Source of the DNA: Hygrophila difformis
Lineage: Eukaryota; Streptophyta; Magnoliopsida; Lamiales; Acanthaceae
Assembly (NCBI GenBank): GCA_030278955.1
Contig: JAOANR010000012.1
Coordinates: forward strand, 26,529,977 to 26,593,976
Direction: 5' to 3'
Length of the DNA: 64,000 bases
In this document: piece by piece, positions 22,673 to 34,762 of the stretch
Layout of the letters: each line of letters starts with the position of its first letter
Numbering within the stretch: the first letter of the stretch is position 1
Notes under the pieces: model-generated
What the model saw: the letters and a program-made list of their open reading frames with translations, nothing else
Told to the model about the DNA's origin: nothing
Databases searched by the model: none
Position numbers and translations under genes: made by a program

Positions 22673-23279
22673 GCCTCAGAGTTAGAAATTCATTCTCTTG
22701 AAGACACAGTTGGAGAATCTCTCTCTAGGTAGTTCTTAGTTTAGGTTTATTTTCATTTTTTTGTATTATTTAATTTGAGCTATAGTTTAGCTTAGTTAGT
22801 TTAATTTTATGTCATTTTCTGTTTAAGAAGCATAGGTAGCCACTGTTCACAGTTTCATTCTTGTTGTTGAGTTTGGCTTTAGGGTTTGTAATACCCAAAT
22901 GATGGATATTAACAAACCCCATTAATAAAATGGGAAAATATTCACCAAGTTGTGTCCCAAAATCATGAAATGGGTGCCATAAACCCACGAATTTTTACTG
23001 CTTTCCTTTTATTTGGGTCATTTGACCCTTATTGCTTTTTATCTCTTATTTTCGGATATGTTGTGTGCTTATGCGTGGTTGAACCCTAGATTAGGTTTTG
23101 CTTTATTTTAAATTCTGTTTTGAGTAGATTTAATCCTGTTCTAGCATGTTCTTGTAGATTTTTAAATTCTGTATGGATAGTGTAGTTTAGAATAGCTTTT
23201 TAATCCGAATGGGGTGAGATCACACTGTTTGCATGCCACTGTTCAACTTTGCTTTTACTGACTTGGGTCCTGAACCACC

Positions 23280-23780
23280 CATGTCGCTAACCGACTCCTG
23301 TCGCTAAGCCACGTTTATCGACAGGAGGCTGTTCCACGACATGGATGTCTAAGGACACTTGTCTTCATTATTCGAAAACCCTTGGTCGCTAAACACCCTG
23401 TTGCAGACCCACGGTCCTCGACTCAACCTTGCTTAGCAACCAGGAACCAAACTCTTGTTATTATCTTCTGCATGGCTCCTGTCGTGGAACACCCTTGTCG
23501 TTATGCCTTGCATATTTATTTTGAAAACCCCAGTCGCTAGACATCCTGTCGCGGAGCCATGCCCCGCGACACAGTTCCAGATTAGCGACTGGGAACCAAA
23601 ATACTTAGAAATTTTCCGGAGCAATCTTGTGTCGCTAAACACCTGTCGTGGACCCACGGTCCGCGACACAACTTTTGCTTAGTGATACAAGGTGAAACTC
23701 TGCCCAAATTTCTGTAAATCTGTCGAGGCACCCATGTCGCGGGTCTAGGCCCCTGACACAATTTATGGCATCTCGACAGA
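23280..23780 (+). repeat. Palindrome cluster downstream of the promoter position, copy 2
   Basis: About ten TGTCGC/GCGACA arms occur. The clearest hairpins are TGTCGTGGACC, loop CAC, GGTCCGCGACA (23644-23668; one T-G wobble) and TGTCGCGGAGC, loop CAT, GCCCCGCGACA (23547-23571; one mismatch). Confidence 0.65.
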
Positions 23781-23830
23781 ACTCTCTCCTCTATTTAACC
23801 CTAAAAATTCTAATCTTCTATCCTCCATTA

Positions 23831-23893
23831 TATTGCAAAAACTCACATCTGAATCCCACGGATTAAGATGTAATACGCTAGAATTGCAATATA
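23831..23893 (+). other. Conserved-position hairpin with CAC loop, copy 2
   Basis: The inner stem is ACATCTGAATCC (23845-23856) with GGATTAAGATGT (23860-23871), 11 of 12 paired, and loop CAC. The outer stem is TATTGCAA near 23831 with TTGCAATA near 23884, fully paired. GGCGTTATGCTGCC follows, as in copy 1. Confidence 0.7.
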
Positions 23894-26383
23894 AGGCGTT
23901 ATGCTGCCAAAATTTTGCTTCTCCATCTTCCATCTGTTAATTAATTGAACCCTCTAGTCATTAATGATTAATGATTCTAATTAGCAGTAATTGAATCACT
24001 AATTGTTGTGATTAAAGGACCTTTGTTCAATTGTCATTAAAATATTTTTCTATAAATAAAATCATGATGCCTTAAACAGATAATCCGGACTGTAGTTAAT
24101 TATGGTAGGAGGGATTATTTAAGCCATCAATTATGGATTGATTCCATAACCTTGCATGAGAAACCAATGTCTCTCATGCAAGCTCTTCTCTTTATTTCAT
24201 TTTATTTTGTCTTTTGCGTATTGTGTGTAACAATTAGTAAAGAATGCATCAGACTAATGTTGGCGGGTATTCCCTCACGGATAACTAGCTCGTATTCTGG
24301 GTATTAGTTACTAAGTGTTATTTTGCATGGTCTGGATGGCAGTTAGTGGAAGCCTTGGCGGTTCGTCCATCCGGGACTATAATAGCTGCTCAACTGATTC
24401 CCATCCGGATACAGTTTATTTTATTTATCTTAATTTCCAAACCCAAATTCCAATCTGTAATAAAATTCTGCTAATGTCTGTCAACATTAGCTGACAAGTA
24501 CTGCAGAGAGGAAGCATGTAGGTTTTTATCTGAATTCACAGACAGTAGGGGCCCAACTGGTAGCGACACTGCCATTTTAGGGTTTCACCGGTCTAAATTC
24601 GCTTCATCCGAGTAATTGGGAAATTGGACAGTAGATGTTTGCAGTCCACCCGATTATTCTGCCATTAATTTTGGTCTCCTGACCACTTCATATCTGTGTT
24701 TCACCTTCTGTCTAGACCCGCATTTATATTTTGGGTTAATTAATTTTACACTTCCATATATCCTTATGCATGATAATATTATATACTATTGTGGTCTAAA
24801 ATATTTTGGGATCCTTCCCTTGGACAATAGAAGCATAGATTTGCAACAGATATTGCATATTAAGTTTCCGATAAAAACTCCTTTATAAAATCCGGATCTG
24901 AGTAAAGGATAAATTCTTCAGTTATGACCAATTCATATTCTATCAAGGGTTGATTTTGGGAAATTAGAAGCAGAGTCAGCGGTTAGGTCTCATCTAGACT
25001 GAAAGGATCTGCGTTTTAATTGAGAGTCTAGTACCTGTTTAGGGAATGGTTTTCAAATTCATTATTTTCCAAAATTGCTGATTATTGGGAATCTGAGATT
25101 AGATATTGTACCGAGATGGGGTCCATTTGGACTCAAATACAGTGTAGTAAATAATCTTAGAGGAACATCATCCAGGCCTTGGTTATTTTCTAAGATAGGG
25201 TTGAGTTTTCTTTCAACTGCTATCCTCTTTTGCCAAAGACTATTCTTGAGTCCTGAATGAGTGCATCCGGAACGAACTAAGTTTTCAGTTCGTCTCATTA
25301 GTTTGTATCTCATAACCACACGGAAGGAAGTGAACACATGAGTGGTTCACATGAGCCTGGAATTCTTGATCCATATTCCATCATTATGATGGGGAGCTGT
25401 CTTTTACTACCAGGGTCAGACCTTCAAAACCTCCGAGTGATAGGTTTTAAATGCTTTCTCTACTGCTTTCTTTACCGCTTTCTTTTAACTGCTTTCTTTA
25501 GAGACCACTCGGTTGTATTGAGAGTTGCGTAACTGCTACTAGGACTGATAGTTAAGGGATAGTTCAGGGTTTGATTAGAATCTTTGGGTGTGACATGGGA
25601 GAATGATAGTAGTACTTGGCATTTCAATAAATGATTTGTCAGGTGTTGCTTGTCCACCACAGATAAACATACCCAGGCCAGGGCAGTAACAAATCTGTGG
25701 TATCTTAGAATTTGCGGTCTTAAGAACATGTCAACTCACGCTGTAAGTACCTGTCTGTTAAAGGGAACACTGTACTGAGAGCATGAGAATTAGCTATCTG
25801 ATAGGATTATCCCGAACAAAGATCTGTGTATAAAAAGGGAAGTTTAATATTGCCTTATCTAAATCTTGTCCAAAATTTCATTCTTTTCCTCCTGTCCCTT
25901 CTGTCTACATTGTGATTCAGCTTCATAGCTAGCATAGTGTAAATTTTCACTGCTTTCATAGATAGTATTTATCGTATTTTTAGAATAACTTTACCCGCTT
26001 TCTATAATAGACTTATTTGCTTTGTAGAATAGGTTTAAGTGCTTTCGTACTCTAATTTAAATTCATGTTAGTAGATGTTAACCACTTTTCAAACCAATTG
26101 GAGCAATACGAATGGAAAATCTAGTAAAACGACGTGGGCCCTGCTTCTATCGCACATCCTCCAGTGAACGATCCGGTCTTACTATAAATTACTGCAATTT
26201 TTGACACCGTGCGCTTTCGGGCCACAGTTTCTTAACACGAGTAATAAAAACATGACAACCTATAAATATATCCCTAATCCCAACTCTGCAATCTTAAATG
26301 ATTTTCAATTAAATAAAAATCAAGACCGGGGTTTTATTATTTTGAAAATACTCGTGTGGGAAATTGTCAAAAGTTTCAATGCC

Positions 26384-28483
26384 AAACCAACACAACACAG
26401 TACCAGATGGGTTCAACATGACCACATTGACAGAACAGATGATTAACATATTCATTTGTTTGCTCACAAAACGGACAAAATGTATGCGCCTCGTTAAGGC
26501 AATTTCTGTTAGCTAACATACCTTTGACTGGGAGTGCATGTTGGCAAATTTTCCAAGCCAATAACTTTACTTTCATGGGACATTTACCTTCCCAAAGATG
26601 CTTCCATAGACCCCTGTCTACTGCCTCTCCGCCTCCTGGAGCCCGTTTCCAACATGATCTAGAAGAGAACTTCCCACTCCCTTCCTTCATCCAGCTTACT
26701 CTGTCCTCCAAAAATCGACACAAAGGATGTCTGCCAATTACCAACATTAGGTTGCTCCAAACCTCACGTTCCCAATCGAAGAGAGGTCTCCGCAACTCAA
26801 TATTCCACTCCCAGTGTAGACCATCCCAATAGCCGACTTCAGCTATCTTCCCAGATTTGTTGACAGCGAGTGTGAACAGGCGGGGGAACATTTCCTTCAG
26901 TGTCCGGCCTTTTTCTACCCATTTGTCCAGCCAAAAATATGTTGACAAGCCATTACCCACTTGTATGATGTGATTGTTGGCAGTAGACTCAAGGCTTGGA
27001 CAATCCCACGCCTTACAAATGTGACCTCATAGAGATCTCTCAAAACATGGATCCGGAATAAAAGGAGACCTCCTCTCATAATATCTGATAATACTTCCCA
27101 TTGATCAGCGTTTTCCAGAGAGAGTTTTCTTGACCAAACTGCCCCCTCCACTTGAGCAAAAGAGCCGAATTGAAGTTTTGGACATCCCTGATATGGAGGC
27201 CACCATCCTCCTTATGTAAGCATATTTTCTCCCAACAAATCGTGTGAATTTTCCTACACCCTTCCCATTCGTTCCATAAAAAACGTCTCTTTAACTATTC
27301 CAAATGCTCAGCCACAGCCTTAGGGATCTTGAATAGCGACATAAAATAATATAGTGTCGTCCGCGTATTGGAGGTGGGAAATAACTGGCCCATCATTTCC
27401 AGATTTCAGACCAACAATAACTCCAAGATCGACTGCTTGTATTATGAGTCTATTTAATATTTCCGCAACTAACATGAACAAGTATGGAGACAACGGGTCC
27501 CCTTGTCTCAACCCTTTTTGCAATCTGAAAAACTGTAGGGGATCCGTTAATGAGAACCGCGGCTGAGGCGGAAGTCACACATCCCTTTATCCATTGGATC
27601 CACTTATCCCCAAACCCCATAGTCTCCAGCACACCATATAATGCCTTCCAAGAGACATTGTCGTACGCCTTGGCAAAGTCAAGTTGTATCACAAATCCTT
27701 TCATTCCTTTGGATTGGGTTGCATGAATCACTTCGGCTGCGACCATGACCCCATCCAGGATATTCCTTCCCTTCACAAAAGCCATTTGCGAAACCCCCAC
27801 TACTCTTTCGATCACCTCCTGGAGTCGCTTAGCAAGAACTTTAGTAACTAGTTTGTAAATGCAGCCCACAAGGGAGATAGGTCTAAATTCCCTGAATTCA
27901 GATGGGGAATCAACTTTGGGTATTAAGGTAATGAATGATCCTCCGGTCTTCCTCGGTAGAACACCCTCTACTTCAAACTTCTTGAAAATACACATAATAT
28001 CAGCTTTGGTCATGTCCCAAAATCTCTTAAGGAACTCTAAATTGAATCCATCTGGGCCGGGAGCTTTGTTGCCTTCACAACTCCATAGGGCTAGTTTAAC
28101 CTCATCCACCAAAATCTCCCTCTCAATCCAATCCCTCTCCTCTTCACTGATATTGGATAGCCCGATGTTCTCCACCGTAAAAATCAAATCTTCCTTCTTA
28201 CTGAACATCTCCTTGAAGTATAAATATGCCATGCCCTTAACTACCACAACACCCGCCCTATCCACAACCACCAACCTCAAGCTATTTCTTTCCGAATTCT
28301 CTCCACTGCTGCCTTCCTCCCCACCCTGCACCCCAACCCCAAATTTTTTTGCCATCTCCAGGATTTCCTCCGCTTCCGATACATCCACCAACCTATTGCC
28401 CTCCTTGGATCTCACTGTAGCGAACTGGAGTTTCGCAAAATCCCCACCCTCTATCCCTTTCTCGATCGAATTCTTTGTACAGC
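26384..28483 (-). pseudogene. LINE (L1-type) reverse transcriptase and zinc-binding region, broken
   Basis: The minus-strand reading begins with an ORF1-like tail, VSEAEEILEMAKKFGVGV. It then enters RT with CEGNKAPGPDGFNLEFLKRF, RPISLVGCIYKLVTKVLAKR, AFVKGRNILDG and IQLDFAKAYDNVSWKAL. A frame change follows near 27.5 kb, then [14 protein letters not shown] and the catalytic [11 protein letters not shown]. Roughly 100 or more residues after YADD are missing. The zinc-binding region follows (CPMKVKLLAWKICQ, then CPFCEQTNEYVNHLFCQCGH). The endonuclease domain, which should lie between the ORF1 tail and RT, is absent. In an active LINE this protein nicks DNA and copies its own RNA. Left end: solo LTR copy 2. 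Right end: LTR copy 3. Confidence 0.85.
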
Positions 28484-31012
28484 CGAAACTTTTGACAAGT
28501 TTTATTAACACGAGTATTTTCTAAGAGAATAGAAATAAGAATTAATCCCGGTTTGATTTATTTAATGAAAATCGATTTATGAAGGCGGAGTTGGGATTAG
28601 GGATATATTTGTAGGTTGTCACGTTTTTATTTACTCGTGTTAAGAAATTGTGCCCCCGAAAGCGCACAGAGTCAAAAATTGCAGTATTTATAGTAAGTAC
28701 CGGATCGTTCACTGGAGGATGTGCGATAGAAGCAGGGCCCACATCGTTTTATAAGATTTTCCACTCGGTTACTCGATTCAAGTTTGTGTTTTGACTATCA
28801 ACTACTTGACAGAATTTAAACTAAGCTATGAAAGCAATTAAAATAAAGCAGATAAAATTATTCTAGAAAGCGAATTAAATTTGATCTAAGAAAGCAATAA
28901 AATTATTCTAAGAAAGCGGTTGAAATTATTCTAAGAAAGCAGATTTAAAATATGACAGAAGGGGCAGGAAGAAAAGAATAAAAATTGGACAAGATTCAGA
29001 TGAAACACAATTAAACTTCCATTTTAATTACACAGATCTTAGCTTGGGATAATTTGTCAGTTAGCTAACTCTCATGCTTTCTCCACTATGTTCCCTTTAA
29101 CAGACAGGTAATTACAGCGAGAATTTACATGCTCTTAAGACCTCAAAATCTAAGATACCACAAATTAATAACTGCCCCTGCCGAAGTATGTTATTTATCT
29201 GTGGTGGATAAGCAACACCTAACATATCATTAGTTGATATGCCAAGTACTCCTATCATCCCCCATGTCACACCCAAAGATGCTAATCAAGCTTGAACTAT
29301 CCCTTAACTATCAGTCCTAGTAGCAGTTACACAACTCTCAATACAACCGAGTGACCTCTAACGAAAGCATTTAAAAGAAAGCGATAAAGAAAGCATTTAA
29401 AATCCTATCACTTGGAGGTTTTTGAAAGTTTGACCCTGGTAGTAAAAGAAAGCCCCCAGTCAGAATGACCGGATGTGGATCAAGAATTCCCTATTCTCGG
29501 TGAACCGCTCGCAGTGTTCACTTCCCGTCGGGTGGTTATGAGATACAAACTAATGAAATAAACTAATAAATTAGTTCATTCCGGATGCACTCACTTAGGA
29601 CTCAAAAATAGGCTTTGGCAGAAGAGGATAGCAGTTGAAAGGAACTCAACCCTACCTTAGAAAATAACCAAGGCCCACATGTTGTTCTTCTAGTATCATC
29701 TATTACACCTCATCTGAATCCAAGTGGACTCTGAGTCGGTGCAATATTTAATATAAGATTTCCAACATACAGCAATTTTGGAAAATAATTGATTTGAAAA
29801 CCATTCCCTAAACAGGTACTAGACTCTCAATTAAAACACAGATCCTTTCAGTCTAGATGAGACCTAATCACTGACTCTGCTTCTAATTCCCCAAAATCAA
29901 CCCCCAGTCGGATATAAATTAGTCATAACTGTGGAATGTATCCCTTACTCAGATCCGGATTTTATAAATGAATTTTTGTTGGAAATTTATTGTGAGACAT
30001 CTGATTAAATCAAGACTCCTGTGTCCAAGGGAAGGATCCCAAAATAATATTGACCACAATATCTACATAATAATATCATGCATAAATTTATAAAGAAGTG
30101 TAAAATTAAATAACCCAAAATATAAGGCGGGTTTAGACAGAAGTTGATACACAGAGATAAAATAGCCGGAGATGAGAAGAATTTATTTGGATAAAAAGAT
30201 GACTGAAATAACTGGGATTATCCGGACTGCAAACATCTGCTATCCAGGTCCCAACTATTCCAGGTGGATCGGTTTTTTAGATAGCGGGATGGCCTTATAT
30301 GTCAGTTGTCACTGTCACTTAGACCTCCACTCTCTATGAAGTTGGAAGTAAAAACCCACATGCTCTTTTACTGCAGAAATTATTAGACGATATTGGCAAA
30401 TATCATCTAACATTACTACAACTTGGAATTCATGTTTGAAATTAAGATAAAGAAAGAGAAACTGTATCCGGATAGGAGTCAGCTGAGCAGCTATTATAAT
30501 CCCGGATGGACGAACCGCCAAGGCTTCCACCGACCGCTATCCAGACCATGCAAAATAACATCTAGTAATTAATATACAGACCACGAGCTAGTTTATCCGT
30601 GTGAGAATACCCGCCAACATTAGTCTGTCATATCTCTTACTAGCTGTTTCACACAACACGGGTAAAGACAAAATAAATAAAAGAAAATATTTTTGGGGTT
30701 AAAAGAAGAATCATCTTGTATGAGAGACATTGGTTTCTCATCCAAGGTTATGGAATTAAATCCATAATTACTCTTTATGGTCTAAATAATCACTCATTCT
30801 ATAATTAATTAATTACAGTCCGGATTATATACTTAGATCATTAGAGTTTAATTTTTGTAGAAGAATCTTTTAATGGAAAATTGAACAAAGTTCTTTATAT
30901 CAAATTAATCATGGGTTGAGATCATTGGATTTCAACCTCAAAATATTAATATAAGGTTCAATTAATTAATGGAGTGAGATGGAGAATAAGAATTTGGCAA
31001 AAAGGTGCCATG

Positions 31013-31375
31013 CATGTCGTGAGACAGAAATTTCGTCGTGAACCTTGGGTTCACGACGAGAGGATCGCAACATGAGGGTTGGGAAATAAAAGAAATTGAA
31101 ATTTTGGAAATTTAAGGTTTCTGTGTCGCTAGGCAAAAAAAAAATATGTCGTCTCGCGACACGGGTTTAGCGACACAAGGTTTTGCGAATTCAACAAGGG
31201 CATAATTCCTGGTCGCGGAACAATGAGTGTGTCGCGAACCGTGGGTTCGCGACAGGGGTTTCGCGACAGAGCCCTTCCAGAATGAAATTGCAAGTATTTG
31301 GGTCCTCGGTCGCTAATCAAGGAGTGTGTCGCGAACCGTGGGTTCGCGACATGATTGCCTCGCGACCGAGGGATT
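31013..31375 (-). repeat. Palindrome cluster downstream of the promoter, copy 3
   Basis: It contains perfect hairpins. TCGTCGTGAACC (31033-31044) pairs with GGTTCACGACGA (31048-31059), loop TTG. TGTCGCGAACC pairs with GGTTCGCGACA twice, at 31230-31254 and 31327-31351, loop GTG. Scattered CTCGCGAC and GTCGCTA arms lie between. On the element's sense strand the loops read CAA and CAC. Confidence 0.7.
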
Positions 31376-31424
31376 TTAAAAATTTTATAAAAAAATTTGG
31401 CAGCATAACCCCTCATATTGCATT

Positions 31425-31475
31425 CTGGGGGTATTACGTTGCAACCCGTGGGGTTACAACGTGGTGCAATACAAT
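31425..31475 (-). other. Conserved-position hairpin with CAC loop, copy 3
   Basis: On the element's sense (minus) strand ACGTTGTAACCC, loop CAC, GGGTTGCAACGT pair over 12 positions with one U-G wobble (plus-strand positions 31436-31462). An outer ATTGCA/TGCAAT pairing encloses it. The sequence GGTTATGCTGCC follows on the same strand. Confidence 0.7.
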
Positions 31476-31988
31476 ATAGGAAATGCAATTTTTTAATATG
31501 CACAAACACTTTATAACATCCCTTTTTAGATCTAATCCACTAAAACTAAAAATAAAATAAAGAAATAAACTACCAAAAAACTAAACAAGACAAGAACAGA
31601 ACACTAACAAAATAAATAAAAAAAAACAAAAATTAATTCCTAAATACAAACTATGCTAACAAATTAAGATTAAAATAAAAGCTACATTAAATCTATCAAA
31701 GGATACATATCAAGTGTTTATGCACTTATTAAATCTAAATAAAGCATTAAATCTAACTAAAAAAATAATAAAAATGGACAAGTGACCAAAATGCAAAATA
31801 AAGCAATTAATGTCATGGAAGTGATCCATAACAAGGTTTTGGTGGAACATTTTCTTCTTTTTCCATAAACCAAAGTAGTGGTTTAACAACACCCATTAAA
31901 TTGAATGTTCAAAACCAAAAAAAAACTACTAAAATAATAAACTGAAATTATGAACACTAGCTACACTAATTTATTACAAAGCATAAAT
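31476..31988 (-). other. LTR copy 3 segment between hairpin cluster and foldback element
   Basis: AT-rich sequence aligns in order with about 770-1130 of copy 1 and 22740-23160 of copy 2, for example the 'ACACCCATTAATGG' and 'GGGTCATTTGACC' landmarks in diverged form. No gene is seen. Confidence 0.55.
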
Positions 31989-33218
31989 GAAAAAAATGAT
32001 AAATAGGTCATTTTTCTTTTCAAAAAATTCAAATCAGTCCTTTTTCTATTTTATTACCAAAACAGTCCTCTACAAATGCTAATTATGTTCAAATCAGTCC
32101 TTTTTTCACTAATTATATTCTAATTGCTGACGTGGCAATGATTTTAATTTAAACCTGACACGTGTGCATAATATTAGTCCTTTTTCTTTTATCTTTTGCC
32201 AATTCATTCCTAAACTTTTATTTTGTTCTATTTAGTCCTCTACCCCAATCACTCATTTTTATATTAATTGGCCTCAAACCTTTCAAATTATTTCATTTTA
32301 GGCCCAGAACCTTAAATTTTTTTATTATTACTAATACATTTATCAAATAAATGCCAAACATACTTCCGTAAATAAAATTAAATACCAAACCCCATACATT
32401 GGGTTTGACCGCCTTGTTACCGGGTCTTCGAAGTTCCGAATTTTACGGACTCTCTCTAACCACCCGACCGTAACGATGGTTCATTGGTTCTGGTCTCCTT
32501 CAGCAACAATCAGCACAATCATACTTTGTGGACAATAAAATTCAGGCTATTTTTTTTAATATTTTTAATAATATTAATATTTTTCAATAGAACCAAGGCT
32601 TCCTGTATCCATAACCTTCCAAAAATTCAAGTTAAATCATTTACTCAAATATTGCTACATTCTAAGGTAGGACGCAAAGTAAGATTCTGTTGATTGTTAC
32701 TGAAGGAAACCAAAACCAATGAACAATCGGTTGCGGTCGAGTGGTTATTAGAGAGAGTCCGTAAAATTCCGGTACTTGAAAGACCCGATAACAAAGCAGT
32801 CGAACCCAATATATGAGGTTTGGTGTTTAATTTTATTTATGAAAGTATGTTGTGCATTTATTTGATAAATGGATTAGAAATAATAAAAAATTTAAGGTTC
32901 TGGGCCTAAAATGAAATAATTTGAAAGGTTTGAGGCCAATTAATATAAAAATGAGTGATTGGGGTAGAGGACTAAATAGAACAAAATAAAAGTTTAGGAC
33001 TGAATTGGCAAAAGATAAAAGAAAAAGGACTAATATTATGCACACGTGTCAGATTTAAATTAAAACCCTTGCCACGTCAGCAATTAGAATATAATTAGTG
33101 AAAAAAGGACTGATTTGAACATAATTAGCATTTGTAGAGGATTGTTTTGGTAATAAAATAGAAAAAGGACTGATTTGAATTTTTTGAAAAGAAAAAGGAC
33201 CTATTAATCCTTTTTTCC
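31989..33218. mobile_element. Foldback MULE-like element with ~520-bp terminal inverted repeats
   Basis: The left arm (31989-32512) and right arm (32693-33218) are long inverted copies around a spacer of about 180 bp. Both arms start G(G/A)AAAAAA.GAT.AATAGGTC and both contain ACGGACTCTCTCTAA. The flanks repeat AAGCATAAAT (31979-31988 and 33219-33228), a 9-10-bp duplication typical of Mutator-like elements. The two arms contain mirror-image short open frames, which are not genes. No transposase is present, so the element is non-autonomous. It lies inside LTR copy 3. Confidence 0.85.
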
Positions 33219-33376
33219 AAGCATAAATTGAAACTAAGTTAAAATCTACTTCTACGTTGCATAAAAATAAATTAAACTATCTATTCTAAACTAATTTTTA
33301 GAGGGCACAGTGGTGCCTCCATGAACAATAAAAAAAACTAAGTGTAGCTAGGTTACTGTTCAAGGGGGTGGGAGGA

Positions 33377-33386
33377 TATATTTATA
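33377..33386 (-). promoter_or_regulatory. TATA box of LTR copy 3
   Basis: TATAAATATA on the minus strand, preceded there by GGGCCTAGGGTTTTCCC, matches the promoter layout of copy 1. Confidence 0.6.
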
Positions 33387-33424
33387 GAGAGTAGGGAAAA
33401 CCCTAGGCCCATTAGAGGCCCACT

Positions 33425-33864
33425 GTGTCGCTAAACAATATGCTGTGTCGTGGAACAAATCTGGCTAGGGACACAACACATAAAATTGCTTTTTGCTCAG
33501 GATTTTGCGCAGGAGGGGACGGGAGCTTGAGACCAGCAAGGTAAGACAAAATTTTCCTACCCAGCGGGACCTCAAGTCCTGGGAGCTCCTGGTTGTTTGA
33601 GCATGTGACAAATTTAAATTGGAGGGGTGGTGGAGGTCACGTGCTGCCTGCTTTTGTGTCTGTCTCTGTCCGTGTGTCGCGGTCGCGATCCCCGTGTCGC
33701 GAAACATTGTTTCGCGACACAGATTTTGTTTCTTGATACTCCCAGTCCCTAACCATTTTCCTGTCCCTAGAAACGTGTCGCGATACCCCTCTCACAGTCG
33801 CGGAGCAATTTTCCAGTCGCGAGGCACCCGGTCGCGAGGCATTGGATCGCGACCAGATGGGATT
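33425..33864 (-). repeat. Palindrome cluster upstream of the promoter, copy 3
   Basis: It contains a perfect 12-bp hairpin, GTGTCGCGAAAC, loop ATT, GTTTCGCGACAC (33694-33720), and many GTCGCGA/TCGCGAC arms near 33680-33850. It sits at the same relative place as 258-665 in copy 1. Confidence 0.65.
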
Positions 33865-34762
33865 TTCTCTCTCCTCTCTTTCTTTTCCTCTTTCCTCCAT
33901 TTTCTTCTTCTCTTTTTGTTTCGTCCTTCCCCCATTTCCATTCTTCTTCACAGATTCTTCTTGCTTTCTTCTTCTTTCTTTTTTCTTATTTTATGTTTCG
34001 TCTCCAATCTTCCAATTTCCTTGATGCTTCATTCTCCCAAAGCAGTGGTGGAGGAGGTCGGCGGTGTGGCGGCGATCGAGCAGCGGCGGCGGCGGATTTG
34101 GTTGCTGTGGTGGTGACCGAGATGGAGGGGACGAGCGGCGGAGGCTGCCGGATCTGGAAAATGGACGGAGGAGGGAGACGCGGGCCGGAATTGATGGTGG
34201 TGGTGGCGGTGAAGTCGTCGGAAATGGAGGATGGCCGGATGTGGGTGTTGGTGTGGGCTCGGAGTTGAGGGCGAGCGGCGGAGATGGTGGTGGCGCGAGG
34301 TTGAAAGTGGTGGTGGCGCAGTGAGGACGGCGAGGAGATGGTGGAGGCAGCGGAAAAGGAAGTGGTGGCCGGAGTTGAATGGTGGTGCGGGGAGCAGCAG
34401 TGGTGACACAGGCGGTGGCGGCAGAAACGGTGGTGGTGGCAGGAGGTTAGAAATGATGGCAGGAGGATGGAGATGGTGGCAGGAGGATGGAGATGGGCGG
34501 CGGAGATGGAGTATTGCCGGAGACGCGGTGGCTGTGGCTTGGGAAGGAGAAAAATGATGGGAATGATGGTGGTCGGAGGGATGGCCGGAGGCGGCGGCGG
34601 CGGCGCCGGCTGCAGGGGAATTAGGGTTAGGGTTGGTTTTTGTGTAGTTGGGCTTAAAATTGGGCCTGGACAATGGTTGTGGGCTTAGGGGTTTTTGGAC
34701 TTAATTTTAACTGGGCCAATTTTAATTGGATTGGACTGTTGAATTCCTTGGGCCACCTGTAA
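33865..34762. other. CT-rich tract and GGTGGCGG-rich block, origin unclear
   Basis: A pyrimidine-rich stretch (33865-34020) is followed by about 600 bp of GGTGGTGGCGG-type low-complexity sequence that stays open in several frames on both strands. A segment with repeated GGGCTTA/GGCCCA words ends the block. The pyrimidine tract corresponds to the purine-rich part of copies 1 and 2. The GGTGGCGG block has no counterpart there and may be a captured gene fragment or a repeat expansion. The frame openness follows from composition, so no protein is called. Confidence 0.4.

Larger units (their letters stand above)
21955..26378 (+). mobile_element. Giant LTR, copy 2: complete solo LTR of 4424 bp
   Basis: It starts TGATAATGGCC and ends AAAGTTTCA. 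It is flanked by a perfect 5-bp duplication, ATGCC (21950-21954 and 26379-26383), inside LINE coding sequence, which continues on both sides. Without an internal region it is a solo LTR left by LTR-LTR recombination. This copy defines the LTR ends for the whole family and shows that the GACACCGTGCGCTTTCGGG segment near 26.2 kb lies inside the LTR and is not a primer-binding site. It has palindrome clusters at 22305-22672 and 23280-23780, and a hairpin at 23831-23893. The TATA box found in copies 1 and 3 is missing. Confidence 0.92.

Noticed and set aside
33619..34690. Proline/histidine-rich and glycine-rich frames as proteins
   Set aside because: They come from GGTGGCGG low-complexity DNA open on both strands, without a start context or domain.
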